Positions 1 to 8,085 of a stretch of DNA of 64,000 nt are shown here, piece after piece. The first letter of the stretch is position 1, and each line of letters begins with the position of its first letter. Origin of the DNA: Flagellimonas sediminis (GTDB taxonomy: Bacteria; Bacteroidota; Bacteroidia; Flavobacteriales; Flavobacteriaceae); NCBI RefSeq assembly GCF_010500845.1, contig NZ_JAAAMI010000008.1:104155-168154 (forward strand). Reading direction: 5' to 3'. A model generated the notes under the pieces. It was not told where the DNA came from and searched no databases. It worked only from the letters and a program-made list of their open reading frames with translations. The translations under genes were made by a program, and so were the position numbers.

Positions 1-1022
1 CGGACGATATTGACGATGATACCACCTATTCCGCTGGAACTGGGCTAACCTTGACAGGTACAACTTTTGCCGTGGACAATGCAACGATTGCACCCGATTG
101 GTCCACCCTGACCGGAATACCGGCAGGCTTCGCAGACGATATTGACGATGATACCACCTATTCCGCTGGAACTGGGCTAACCTTGACAGGTACAACTTTT
201 GCCGTGGACAATGCAACGATTGCACCCGATTGGTCCACCCTGACCGGAATACCGGCAGGCTTCACGGACGATATTGACGATGATACCACTTATTCCGCTG
301 GAACTGGGCTAACATTGACAGGTACAACTTTTGCAGTGGACAATGCAACGATTGCACCCGATTGGTCCACCCTGACAGGAATACCGGCAGGCTTCGCGGA
401 CGATATTGACGATGATACCACCTATTCCGCCGGAACTGGGCTAACCTTGACAGGCACAACTTTTGCAGTGGACAATTTACTAGGAGATGTAACCGGACCT
501 ACCAGTGCTACTGTGATAGCCAATGACGCGGTGACTTCCGCTAAAATAGCAGATGGTACAATTACCAATGATGATATTCAACCCGGAGCAGGAATTGATG
601 GTAGTAAGGTAAATCCAATTTTTGTTAGTGATGTTTCAACCACTGGAGACTTTATTTCTGGAGGCACAATTTTGAATGTACCTGATTTTGTATTTCAAAA
701 ATATTTTAGTGGATTTTCAGAACTTAACAATTCATATCGATTTAAGAGTTTAAAGGAGGTAGAAGAGTTTGTAAAAAAGAACAATCACCTGCCAGGTATT
801 AGGTCAGCATATGAAATCAAAGCTTCTGGAAAATATAGACTTACTGAATCATCGCTTGGTCAATTAGAAAAAATTGAGGAATTGTTCCTACACACCATTG
901 AGCAAGAAAAGAAAATTAATGAACTTCGATCTGAAAACGAAAAGCTTTCAAGCGAGATTAATAATCTTAAGGCAGAAATGGATAAAATCAAGGCATTGCT
1001 TACCGAATCGAAGAAAAACTAG
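1..1022 (+). CDS. Repeat-containing surface protein, C-terminal part (5' end outside window)
   Basis: The reading frame is open at the left edge (codons run from base 3), so the gene starts upstream. The visible part has three full copies and one partial copy of a 44-residue repeat (core GTGLTLTGTTFAVDNATI, then DWSTLTGIPAGF and an acidic DDIDDDTTY). A linker follows, then a region with SLKEVEEFVKKNNHLPGI, and a C-terminal coiled coil (about the last 45 residues, rich in E, K and L heptads). This organisation is common in long Bacteroidota surface or fibre-like proteins whose tail resembles the end of endosialidase-chaperone (S74-like) proteins; that comparison is from memory. No sorting domain is seen at the C-terminus. 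The next gene starts 3 bases downstream, so the two are probably cotranscribed. Substrate and function are unknown. Confidence 0.75.
   Translation, partial: DDIDDDTTYSAGTGLTLTGTTFAVDNATIAPDWSTLTGIPAGFADDIDDDTTYSAGTGLTLTGTTFAVDNATIAPDWSTLTGIPAGFTDDIDDDTTYSAGTGLTLTGTTFAVDNATIAPDWSTLTGIPAGFADDIDDDTTYSAGTGLTLTGTTFAVDNLLGDVTGPTSATVIANDAVTSAKIADGTITNDDIQPGAGIDGSKVNPIFVSDVSTTGDFISGGTILNVPDFVFQKYFSGFSELNNSYRFKSLKEVEEFVKKNNHLPGIRSAYEIKASGKYRLTESSLGQLEKIEELFLHTIEQEKKINELRSENEKLSSEINNLKAEMDKIKALLTESKKN
3..476 (+). repeat. 132-bp tandem repeat, 3.6 copies
   Basis: Units start at 3, 135, 267 and 399, each exactly 132 bp (44 codons). The last copy breaks off after base 476. The copies differ at only a few positions (for example gcc/gca for one alanine codon), so they are nearly identical at DNA level. 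The array continues beyond the left edge of the window. Confidence 0.95.
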
Positions 1023-1025
1023 GTC

Positions 1026-2189
1026 TTGAAATCCTTCCTCCACATATCCTTCCTTTTAGTTGCCAGTTTTGCCATGGCCCAAGGGCTGTACAATTCCGGT
1101 AACTTGGTGGTACATGCCAGTGGTAATCTGGGTCTGCATACCAACTTGATCAATCATGCCACTTTTGATCAGACCGAAGGTTTGGTGGGTTTCTATGGCA
1201 CCAACCAGCTACAGGTTTCGGGTACCGTTCCCGCAACCTTGTGGGATATGGAGATCTTTGTTTCGGACCAAATTGAATTGGTGAACACGTTGAACGTGCG
1301 CAACAATCTAAATTTTATTTCGGGCGATGTGTCGAGCCCAAAGGACAATCCCTTGGTATACCTTAATTTTCTGGATCAGGGCTTTTTTACCGGCGAAGAC
1401 GATACGGCCAAAATTATCGGTTTTGCCGCGGTGAACAACCGTAGCTTTTTTGCATTCCCCGTGGGTGATCGTAGTCTGTTGCGTCCTTTGACCTTGACTT
1501 CGGAAGGTACGGCACCGCTATCGATCTGCGCCTATTTTTTTGAAAATCCATCGAGTCCCTCTTCCTTGTCCACCACTTTTGATGTGGAGCAAAAAGTACG
1601 GAACATCGGCACGGTTTCCGATCGTGAGTTTTGGATCGTAGACAGTGATGTGCCGGCCAAGGTAACCATCGGATGGAACCCAAGGAGCGGTTTGGGCCTG
1701 ATCCCCAATGCCACGGCGGAATCCGTAATCGTGGTAGGTTGGAACAAGGCCGCCAACCAATGGACGGTCATCGGCAACACGGCCGTTAGTGGGGATATCA
1801 ACCAAGGCTTTGTGACCTCGGAGACCTTTGTGCCCAGTGACTATGCTGCCATTACCTTCGGTACCATACCCTTGCCAACCGATACCTTTGCCGTGGAAAA
1901 CCCCACTTTGGGCAATTATTTCTTAAGTCCGAACGGGGATGGTATCAATGATTTTTTGATCATTGACGGTTTGGAGGAATCTCCCAACAACCTCCTGAGC
2001 ATTTATAACCGATACGGTCAAAAAGTATTCGAAAAAGTCAACTACACCAATGACTTTAGGGGTATGGCCAATACCGGGACCATGATCTTGAACCAAGAAC
2101 AAGGGCTGGCCGAGGGGGTTTATTTCTATTTAGTGTCTCTATTGGACCTGCAATTGCAGTACACCGGTTTTATTTTCCTAGATCGATAA
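1026..2189 (+). CDS. T9SS type B cargo protein (gliding motility-associated C-terminal domain)
   Basis: 387 residues from a TTG start, 3 bases after the previous stop. Residues 1-19 form a signal peptide ending in FAMAQ. The middle is a beta-rich region of unknown role. The last 90 residues contain LSPNGDGINDFLIIDGL and IYNRYGQKVFE, the signature of the gliding-motility-associated C-terminal domain used as a type B sorting signal by the type IX secretion system. The protein should be exported through Sec, then moved across the outer membrane by T9SS. An alternative start is ATG at 1074, but it would remove the signal peptide, so TTG is preferred. It probably works with the repeat protein upstream, by context only. 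Confidence 0.85.
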   Translation: MKSFLHISFLLVASFAMAQGLYNSGNLVVHASGNLGLHTNLINHATFDQTEGLVGFYGTNQLQVSGTVPATLWDMEIFVSDQIELVNTLNVRNNLNFISGDVSSPKDNPLVYLNFLDQGFFTGEDDTAKIIGFAAVNNRSFFAFPVGDRSLLRPLTLTSEGTAPLSICAYFFENPSSPSSLSTTFDVEQKVRNIGTVSDREFWIVDSDVPAKVTIGWNPRSGLGLIPNATAESVIVVGWNKAANQWTVIGNTAVSGDINQGFVTSETFVPSDYAAITFGTIPLPTDTFAVENPTLGNYFLSPNGDGINDFLIIDGLEESPNNLLSIYNRYGQKVFEKVNYTNDFRGMANTGTMILNQEQGLAEGVYFYLVSLLDLQLQYTGFIFLDR

Positions 2190-2256
2190 ACCGACAGGCG
2201 TTCCCCATCAATTTGTGATTTGTTTACAAAAAATACTTCTTAACTTGGAAGCCAAA

Positions 2257-3000
2257 ATGCATCCCATGAAAAGAAGGACTTTTATCAAATCGACCTCCCT
2301 GACAGGCATGGCCTGTACCCTACCACCGTTGATCACCACAACTTTCAACAGCGATTACAGTACGGACGAACTGATGGGAAAGGCCGATGTGGAACTTTTT
2401 GGGGAAGGCATCAATTTGAGAAAGGAAGCTTATGAATCCTTCCTTGAAATGAAAAAAGCCGCTTACACGGATGGGTATGATATCAAGATCGTATCCAGTT
2501 TTCGGGATTTTTATAGGCAAGAGGCCATTTGGGAACGCAAATACATCCAATACACCGAAGATGACGGTATGGACCCATTGAGGGCCATTGACAAGATCAT
2601 TGAATACTCTACCATACCTGGTACCAGTAGACACCACTGGGGAACCGATATTGACATCATTGATGGGTATCCCAAATCATCCGGGGATGTACTGGTCCCC
2701 GAAAAATTCGAGACAGGTGGTCCGTTCGAAGGCCTCAAATCATGGTTGGATGAAAATTCGGAAAAGTTCGGTTTCTATCTGGTATACAACAATGACCCAA
2801 GAAGACGGGGCTTTAAATACGAGCCTTGGCATTACAGCTATGCACCCATTTCCATTCCCATGTTGGCGGCCTATCGTAAGCTCAACGTTTTAAGGCTTCT
2901 GGAAAAAGAAGAATTTTTGGGTACGGAGCATTTCACCACGGGTTTTATCAAAACCTATGTACAGGACAATATTTTGGATATCAACCCAAACCTTTTATAG
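2257..3000 (+). CDS. M15 family (VanY-like) D-alanyl-D-alanine carboxypeptidase
   Basis: Probable zinc peptidase acting on peptidoglycan stem peptides outside the inner membrane. M15 motifs are present: SSFRDFYRQEAIW, SRHHWGTDIDI (zinc ligands H and D) and EPWHYSY (second zinc ligand H with the catalytic E region). The N-terminus carries KRRTFIKSTSL, a good twin-arginine signal, followed by a hydrophobic stretch, so the protein may be exported folded by Tat. The start is either ATG 2257 or ATG 2266; the frame is open back to a GTG at 2215, which would put an atypical leader before the Tat motif. The gene stands between a T9SS cargo gene and an M48 protease gene, all on the same strand. Confidence 0.82.
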   Translation: MHPMKRRTFIKSTSLTGMACTLPPLITTTFNSDYSTDELMGKADVELFGEGINLRKEAYESFLEMKKAAYTDGYDIKIVSSFRDFYRQEAIWERKYIQYTEDDGMDPLRAIDKIIEYSTIPGTSRHHWGTDIDIIDGYPKSSGDVLVPEKFETGGPFEGLKSWLDENSEKFGFYLVYNNDPRRRGFKYEPWHYSYAPISIPMLAAYRKLNVLRLLEKEEFLGTEHFTTGFIKTYVQDNILDINPNLL

Positions 3001-3040
3001 GCCTTTTTTTGTATCTTCAACTAGCTAGAACACTACCATC

Positions 3041-3805
3041 ATGAGAAGAGGAAGTTGGAGGATCCGTATCTTGATAGGATTGGCCATTGTGGCCTTTGCC
3101 TTTATCCGTAGATGCAGCAACCAAGAAGAAAACCCTTATACCGGCAGGGTGCAGAACATCAATATGTCTGCCGAGCAGGAAATTGCGATCGGGTTGCAAA
3201 CCGCCCCCGAAATGGCCCAACAACACGGGGGACTCTACCCTGATCAACGCATGCAGTCCCTAGTGGACAATGTAGGTAACCGATTGGTACAGCACAGTGT
3301 GGCCCGTGAGACCCCATATGAGTATGAATTCCATTTGTTGGCAGATGACAGGACCATCAATGCCTTTGCACTGCCAGGGGGACAAATCTTTATCACCTAT
3401 GCTTTGTTTTCGCAACTCAATGAAGCCCAGTTGGCAGGAGTTTTGGGTCATGAGATCGGGCATGTGATCGGCAGGCATTCCGCGGAACGCATAGCCGAGA
3501 GCAGTTTTTGGCAAACCTTGGCAACGGGAGCTTCCGTTGGCGGGGACATGGGCAATTTGGTGGCGGGCATTGGGCAGAACACACTATTGAAGAATGGACG
3601 TGGTGACGAACTGGAAAGCGATGACCTCGGTGTTCTTTTTATGATCCAATCGGGGTACGACCCCAATGAAATGATCAAGGTCATGGAAATATTGAAAGCG
3701 GCGGCCGGCCCCAACCGGGTTCCGGAGTTCCAAAGCACGCACCCAGATCCTGAAAACAGGATAGAAAAAATAAAGGAATCCATCCATAAATATTCAGGTC
3801 GATAG
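3041..3805 (+). CDS. M48 family metalloprotease (membrane-anchored, Loi/BepA-like)
   Basis: 254 residues. Residues 9-23 form a hydrophobic N-terminal anchor or signal followed by a cysteine (RRCSNQ), which might be a lipidation site although the lipobox is poor. The catalytic motif is GHEIGHVIGRHSAE (HExxH), with the third zinc ligand likely in ELESDDLG. The C-terminal STHPDPENRI is typical of the periplasmic M48 proteins that act in envelope quality control. Family knowledge suggests degradation of misfolded outer-membrane proteins; the substrate here is unknown. It begins 40 bases after the M15 peptidase stop. Confidence 0.85.
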   Translation: MRRGSWRIRILIGLAIVAFAFIRRCSNQEENPYTGRVQNINMSAEQEIAIGLQTAPEMAQQHGGLYPDQRMQSLVDNVGNRLVQHSVARETPYEYEFHLLADDRTINAFALPGGQIFITYALFSQLNEAQLAGVLGHEIGHVIGRHSAERIAESSFWQTLATGASVGGDMGNLVAGIGQNTLLKNGRGDELESDDLGVLFMIQSGYDPNEMIKVMEILKAAAGPNRVPEFQSTHPDPENRIEKIKESIHKYSGR

Positions 3806-3923
3806 AATCGACACTTTCATCGAGAAAAGAGGAGGTTTGTCTTAATTTCGTTACCTTTGAAAGAACCCCAAGTCTACATAACCTTTCTTATCCCATTTGT
3901 GCTATCCAAAAAGAGAGAACATT

Positions 3924-4091
3924 ATGGGAACACTATTACACTTTAAGCACCTCTATTTGGAGGCATTCGACGATTGTAAACCAAGTTTTGTGGTACTTTT
4001 TTTAAAAGGGTACTCCATTTTCTGTGCGTTAATGCTTTTCATGGCATTTTACGCTTTGTTGTACAGGGCATTTACCGGCTTCGAATTTTAA
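3924..4091 (+). CDS. Small single-pass membrane protein
   Basis: 55 residues from ATG 3924. A basic/aromatic N-terminus (MGTLLHFKHLYLEAFDD) is followed by one membrane segment (about residues 22-48, VVLFLKGYSIFCALMLFMAF) and a short tail FTGFEF. I recall similar short proteins in Flavobacteriaceae (DUF6747-like), but this is from memory and uncertain. It has its own strong terminator downstream. No function can be assigned. Confidence 0.6.
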   Translation: MGTLLHFKHLYLEAFDDCKPSFVVLFLKGYSIFCALMLFMAFYALLYRAFTGFEF

Positions 4092-4140
4092 TTTCGAGAA
4101 CCACTCTTTTGCAAGAACACTAGATACGTAAATGAGACAA

Positions 4141-4168
4141 AAAGGCCCGCCTTAATAGGCGGGCCTTT
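4141..4168. terminator. Bidirectional Rho-independent terminator
   Basis: An 11-bp perfect stem (4141-4151 with 4158-4168) and a 6-base loop, with T-rich sequence on the plus side and A-rich sequence on the other. It sits between the small membrane protein gene and the convergent ankyrin gene and can serve both. Confidence 0.85.
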
Positions 4169-4192
4169 TGTTTTTGGATGAATAAACCCCTT

Positions 4193-4579
4193 CTATTTTT
4201 TCATAGCTTCTTCCAATACGGCCAATGCCTCATCGGCATGGGACATTTTAGCATATTTAATTGCGCTCATACCCTTGTCGCAACGCGATTTAAGGTCGGC
4301 ACCATTGTCAATAAGAACTTGGAGTACCTCTGCCCTGTTGTAACGGGCTGCGTAATGGATCGGTGCCCTGCCCAAAGATTTTTGGTTGACATCCTCTCCT
4401 AGTTCAATAAGTTTTTTTACGGTTTCCACATCGCCTTGCATTACTGCCTTGCAAAAGGCACTAAGGTCTTCGGTTACCGTGGTCATGTCCAATTTGGTAT
4501 TGGTGGGAAGTTCTTTGGCGGAAACGCCTGATACTGCTAGCATACACACTGTAGCTACTGCCAAAATTGCTTTTTTCAT
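4193..4579 (-). CDS. Exported ankyrin-repeat protein
   Basis: 128 residues with an N-terminal signal peptide (about residues 1-21, cleavage after VSGVSA). About two and a half ankyrin repeats follow: VKKLIELGEDVNQKSLGRAPIH and AEVLQVLIDNGADLK are recognisable. The mature protein is probably periplasmic and mediates protein-protein contact. No catalytic residues are visible and the partner is unknown. It is transcribed alone, away from gpmI, with which it shares a 200-base A+T-rich divergent promoter region. Confidence 0.8.
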   Translation of the reverse strand: MKKAILAVATVCMLAVSGVSAKELPTNTKLDMTTVTEDLSAFCKAVMQGDVETVKKLIELGEDVNQKSLGRAPIHYAARYNRAEVLQVLIDNGADLKSRCDKGMSAIKYAKMSHADEALAVLEEAMKK

Positions 4580-4758
4580 GATGAATTGATTTTGATTAAT
4601 GAATGTTGTATAAAAGTAGACTTGAAAAAAGCATGAGTGTTACAGGATTAACAGTTAAATAACTAAAGTTTAACAATATCACATATTTAACATAAAATAA
4701 TTAACAAAATCGCAATAAGAAATCCAAACAATTCCTAGGGGATACCATGAGATCACTT

Positions 4759-4766
4759 TATTTTTG
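4759..4766 (+). promoter_or_regulatory. -7 promoter element of gpmI
   Basis: TATTTTTG matches the Bacteroidota -7 consensus TAnnTTTG and lies 17 bases before the gpmI start. No clear -33 TTG is seen at the usual distance. The rest of the 203-base divergent region (4580-4783) is A+T-rich with no other gene visible. Confidence 0.55.
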
Positions 4767-4783
4767 GGGTAGAATTTAACACC

Positions 4784-6301
4784 ATGAAGAAGAAGGTAAT
4801 CCTAATGATTTTGGACGGATGGGGAAAGTCTCCCGATCCCAAGGTTTCTGCTATTGCACAGGCCAATACTCCTTTTATTGATTCGCTTTATACACAATAC
4901 GCCAATGCCGATTTGCATACCGACGGAATGAACGTTGGCCTACCCGAAGGTCAGATGGGTAACAGTGAAGTAGGCCATATGAACCTTGGTGCTGGAAGGA
5001 TCGTCTACCAAGACTTGGCCAAGATCAACAAGGCCGTTAAGGAAAACACCCTAAAGGACGAGCCCGTGCTAAAGGATTCCTTGGCCTATGCCAAATCCAA
5101 CAACAAACCGGTCCATTTTTTGGGATTGGTCAGTGATGGAGGCGTACACAGCCATATAGACCACATCAAGGCACTGATCCAAGTGGCACAGGATGCCGGA
5201 GTTCAAAAATCGTTTGTTCATGCTTTTACCGATGGACGCGATGTGGATCCCAAGAGCGGCAAAGGCTTTTTGGTGGACCTGGCCAGCTTCTGCTCGGATA
5301 AAAACACCAAGTTGGCTACCGTAATCGGCAGGTACTATGCCATGGATCGTGATAAACGTTGGGAACGTGTAAAACTGGCCTATGATGTCATGGTGAATGC
5401 CGAAGGTGAAAAAATACAGGATATTGGAGCTGCCATGCAAAAAAGTTACGATAATGGGGTTACCGACGAGTTTGTGAAACCTTTGGTGTTGACCGATAGC
5501 ACAGGAGAACCCATGGCACAGATCAAGGAAGGTGATGTCGTCATCTTCTTCAACTTTAGGACCGATCGCGGCCGAGAACTTACCCAAGCCTTGAGCCAGC
5601 AGGATTTTCATGAGCAGAACATGCACAAAATGAACCTGTACTATGTTACCATGACCAACTATGATGAATCCTTCAAGGGCATCAAGGTCATATATGACAA
5701 GGACAACATTCAGGATACATTGGGCGAGACCCTCGCCAAAAATGGAAAGAAACAGATTCGGATTGCCGAAACTGAAAAATATCCTCACGTGACCTTCTTC
5801 TTCAATGGGGGGCGCGAAGAGCCTTTTGAAGGGGAACAACGCATTCTATGCCCCTCACCAAAAGTGGCCACCTATGACCTTCAACCCGAGATGAGTGCCT
5901 ACGATATCCGCAACGCCATCATCCCGGAACTTAAAAAAGGAGAGGTCGATTTTGTATGTCTCAATTTCGCCAACCCGGATATGGTGGGCCATACCGGGGT
6001 TATGGAAGCGGCTATCAAAGCCTGTGAAACGGTAGATGAATGTGCCAAAGATGTGATCACTGCCGGTTTGGAGAATGGTTATTCCACCATCGTGATTGCC
6101 GATCATGGTAACTGCGATACCATGGTAAACCCTGATGGAAGCCCCAATACAGCACATACCACCAACCCGGTGCCGCTGATCATTGTGGACAAGGACATCA
6201 AAGAGGTAAAAAGTGGAGTTTTGGGAGATATTGCCCCAACTATTTTAAAAATGATAGGGGTTCCACAACCCTCCCTGATGACACAAAAACCTTTGGTTTA
6301 G
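4784..6301 (+). CDS. gpmI: 2,3-bisphosphoglycerate-independent phosphoglycerate mutase
   Basis: Interconverts 3-phosphoglycerate and 2-phosphoglycerate in glycolysis and gluconeogenesis in the cytoplasm, using two Mn2+ ions. It is 505 residues, the normal family length. The start MILDGWG supplies a metal aspartate, GQMGNSEVGHMNLGAGR carries the phosphoserine nucleophile, and HAFTDGRDVDPKSG, FNFRTDRGREL, NFANPDMVGHTG and ADHGNCDTM are all present and intact. A cofactor-dependent enzyme is not needed if this one works. It has its own promoter; map follows 43 bases downstream behind a separate promoter. Confidence 0.97.
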   Translation: MKKKVILMILDGWGKSPDPKVSAIAQANTPFIDSLYTQYANADLHTDGMNVGLPEGQMGNSEVGHMNLGAGRIVYQDLAKINKAVKENTLKDEPVLKDSLAYAKSNNKPVHFLGLVSDGGVHSHIDHIKALIQVAQDAGVQKSFVHAFTDGRDVDPKSGKGFLVDLASFCSDKNTKLATVIGRYYAMDRDKRWERVKLAYDVMVNAEGEKIQDIGAAMQKSYDNGVTDEFVKPLVLTDSTGEPMAQIKEGDVVIFFNFRTDRGRELTQALSQQDFHEQNMHKMNLYYVTMTNYDESFKGIKVIYDKDNIQDTLGETLAKNGKKQIRIAETEKYPHVTFFFNGGREEPFEGEQRILCPSPKVATYDLQPEMSAYDIRNAIIPELKKGEVDFVCLNFANPDMVGHTGVMEAAIKACETVDECAKDVITAGLENGYSTIVIADHGNCDTMVNPDGSPNTAHTTNPVPLIIVDKDIKEVKSGVLGDIAPTILKMIGVPQPSLMTQKPLV

Positions 6302-6331
6302 CCCAATGCCGCAAAATCCATAGATTCAATT

Positions 6332-6339
6332 TATCTTTG
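6332..6339 (+). promoter_or_regulatory. -7 promoter element abutting map
   Basis: TATCTTTG is a perfect TAnnTTTG match ending 5 bases before the map ATG. A transcript starting 4-7 bases downstream would be leaderless or nearly so. Confidence 0.6.
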
Positions 6340-6344
6340 CGGCT

Positions 6345-7163
6345 ATGATTCAAGTAAAGACACCAGAGCAAATTGAATTGATGCGCGAAAGTGCACTTGT
6401 GGTATCCAGAACTTTGGGGATGTTGGCCAAAGAGATCAAACCAGGTGCCAATCCCTTAAAATTGGATAAAATGGCAGAGGAATATATTCGTTCCCAAGGT
6501 GCCGTACCCGGTTTTTTGGGCATGTACGATTTTCCGAACACCCTAAACTGGAGCCCCAACGCCCAAGTGGTACATGGCATTCCCAATAACGAACCCCTAA
6601 AGGAAGGTGATATTGTTTCCGTGGACTGCGGTGCCGTAAAAAATGGTTTCCATGGGGATCATGCCTATACCTTTCAAGTGGGGGAAGTGGCCGAAGAAAC
6701 CAAAAAGCTACTAAAAGTCACCAAAGAATCCCTTTACATTGGCATACGGGAATTTAAAGAAGGTAACCGTGTTGGCGATGTGGGTTACGCCATCCAAAAA
6801 TACTGTGAGGACCATGGTTATGGAGTGGTACGGGAACTGGTAGGTCATGGACTCGGAAAGGACCTTCATGAAGACCCCCAAATGCCCAATTATGGTAAAC
6901 GGGGTCGGGGTAAAAAGTTTGTGAACGGTATGGTTGTGGCCATAGAGCCCATGATCAATATGGGGACCCAACGCATCAAGCAATTGAAGGACGGTTGGAC
7001 CATCTTGACCGCTGACGGAAAACCCAGTGCCCACTTTGAACACGACGTTGCGCTTGTGGATGGCAAACCGGAACTACTTTCAACCTTCCAATACATTTAT
7101 GAAGCCTTGGGAATCACTAGTGACGAGGAAGATGAGTTTAGGGCAAAGAAATTAGTGCTTTAA
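6345..7163 (+). CDS. map: Type I methionine aminopeptidase
   Basis: Removes the N-terminal methionine from nascent proteins; an essential two-metal M24A peptidase. It is 272 residues, close to the family norm. The metal ligands are visible in order: D in VSVDCGAV, D in HGDHAYTF, H in GHGLGKDLHE, E in AIEPMIN and E in HFEHDVAL. The substrate histidine is in VVHGIPN. No SH3 or zinc-finger extension is present at the N-terminus, as expected for type Ia. The start is fixed by the MIQVKTPEQIELMRES opening. Confidence 0.95.
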   Translation: MIQVKTPEQIELMRESALVVSRTLGMLAKEIKPGANPLKLDKMAEEYIRSQGAVPGFLGMYDFPNTLNWSPNAQVVHGIPNNEPLKEGDIVSVDCGAVKNGFHGDHAYTFQVGEVAEETKKLLKVTKESLYIGIREFKEGNRVGDVGYAIQKYCEDHGYGVVRELVGHGLGKDLHEDPQMPNYGKRGRGKKFVNGMVVAIEPMINMGTQRIKQLKDGWTILTADGKPSAHFEHDVALVDGKPELLSTFQYIYEALGITSDEEDEFRAKKLVL

Positions 7164-7320
7164 TACACTACTTTTTTATATTGACACGCCTGCCAGCAGC
7201 GAGCAGGAATTTCGCCAATTACCCTAAAAATCATTTGTACGTTGATTGTAAATTTTGGTGAGGACCAAATTAATTATAGAGAGTTTTACTTTGAGCCATT
7301 CGTGAAAATTAGTGTAATTC

Positions 7321-8085
7321 GTGTCGAAAATATTTAAGTACTTTCTCAATCTTATTCCAAGACCGTTACTCATCAGGTTGAGTTATTGGGTTCGACCTTT
7401 TATAGCCTTTACCTTGAAAGGAAAAAACGTCACCGACCCCATCGATGGAAAGAGCTTTAGAACATTTTTGCCCTACGGCTATGAAAGTCCACGGGAAAAT
7501 GTGCTCTCCCCCTCTACCCTTTCGTTAGAGCGTCACCGTTTGCTTTGGCTCTATCTCAAAAACGAAACCGACCTATTTACCGCTCATCAAAAGCTCCTTC
7601 ATTTTGCTCCCGAACAGGCTTTTTACAAAAGGTTCAAAAAGTTGAAAAACTTGGAGTACACCACCACTGATCTAAATTCACCTCTCGCGGACGTAAAGGC
7701 AGATATATGCAATCTTCCTTTTGAGGATCACCAGTTCGATGTAATCCTCTGCAACCATGTTCTGGAGCACATCCCGAATGATACCAAGGCCATGCAAGAA
7801 CTGTATCGTGTACTGAAACCGGGCGGATGGGGCATCTTTCAGATTCCACAAGATTTGAAACGCGAAAGAACCTTCGAGGACAATTCCATCACGGACAAAA
7901 AGGAACGAACCAAAATCTTTGGGCAGTACGATCATGTCCGAATTTACGGCAGAGACTATTTTGATAAGCTACGTGCCGTTGGCTTTACCGTTAACGAAGT
8001 TGATTACACCACTGTTCTTCCAAAGGAAGAAGTGGAAAAGTACCGATTGGCAAAGGGGGAGCTTATCCCCTTGGTCAAGAAATAA
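7321..8085 (+). CDS. Class I SAM-dependent methyltransferase
   Basis: 254 residues from a GTG start. The core fits the methyltransferase type 11 family: LHFAPEQAF and an acidic YTTTDLN (motif I region), ADICNLPFEDHQFDVILCNHVLEHIPND, and YRVLKPGGWGIFQIPQ. The N-terminal 60 residues contain a hydrophobic, basic stretch that may contact the membrane. The substrate is unknown. The GTG lies inside a small direct-repeat array (see findings), but no later in-frame ATG would preserve the conserved N-terminus. The 157-base gap upstream (7164-7320) holds an imperfect hairpin near 7189-7207 and no gene. It converges on apbE with no spacing. Confidence 0.85.
   Translation: MSKIFKYFLNLIPRPLLIRLSYWVRPFIAFTLKGKNVTDPIDGKSFRTFLPYGYESPRENVLSPSTLSLERHRLLWLYLKNETDLFTAHQKLLHFAPEQAFYKRFKKLKNLEYTTTDLNSPLADVKADICNLPFEDHQFDVILCNHVLEHIPNDTKAMQELYRVLKPGGWGIFQIPQDLKRERTFEDNSITDKKERTKIFGQYDHVRIYGRDYFDKLRAVGFTVNEVDYTTVLPKEEVEKYRLAKGELIPLVKK

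Noticed and set aside
262..459. Open frame on the minus strand through the tandem repeats
   Set aside because: It is antisense to the repeats and is open only because the repeat unit lacks stops in that frame; no start signal or family match.
5069..5839. Long minus-strand frame (256 codons) opposite gpmI
   Set aside because: The plus-strand product is a complete, motif-perfect enzyme; the antisense translation has no recognisable domain.
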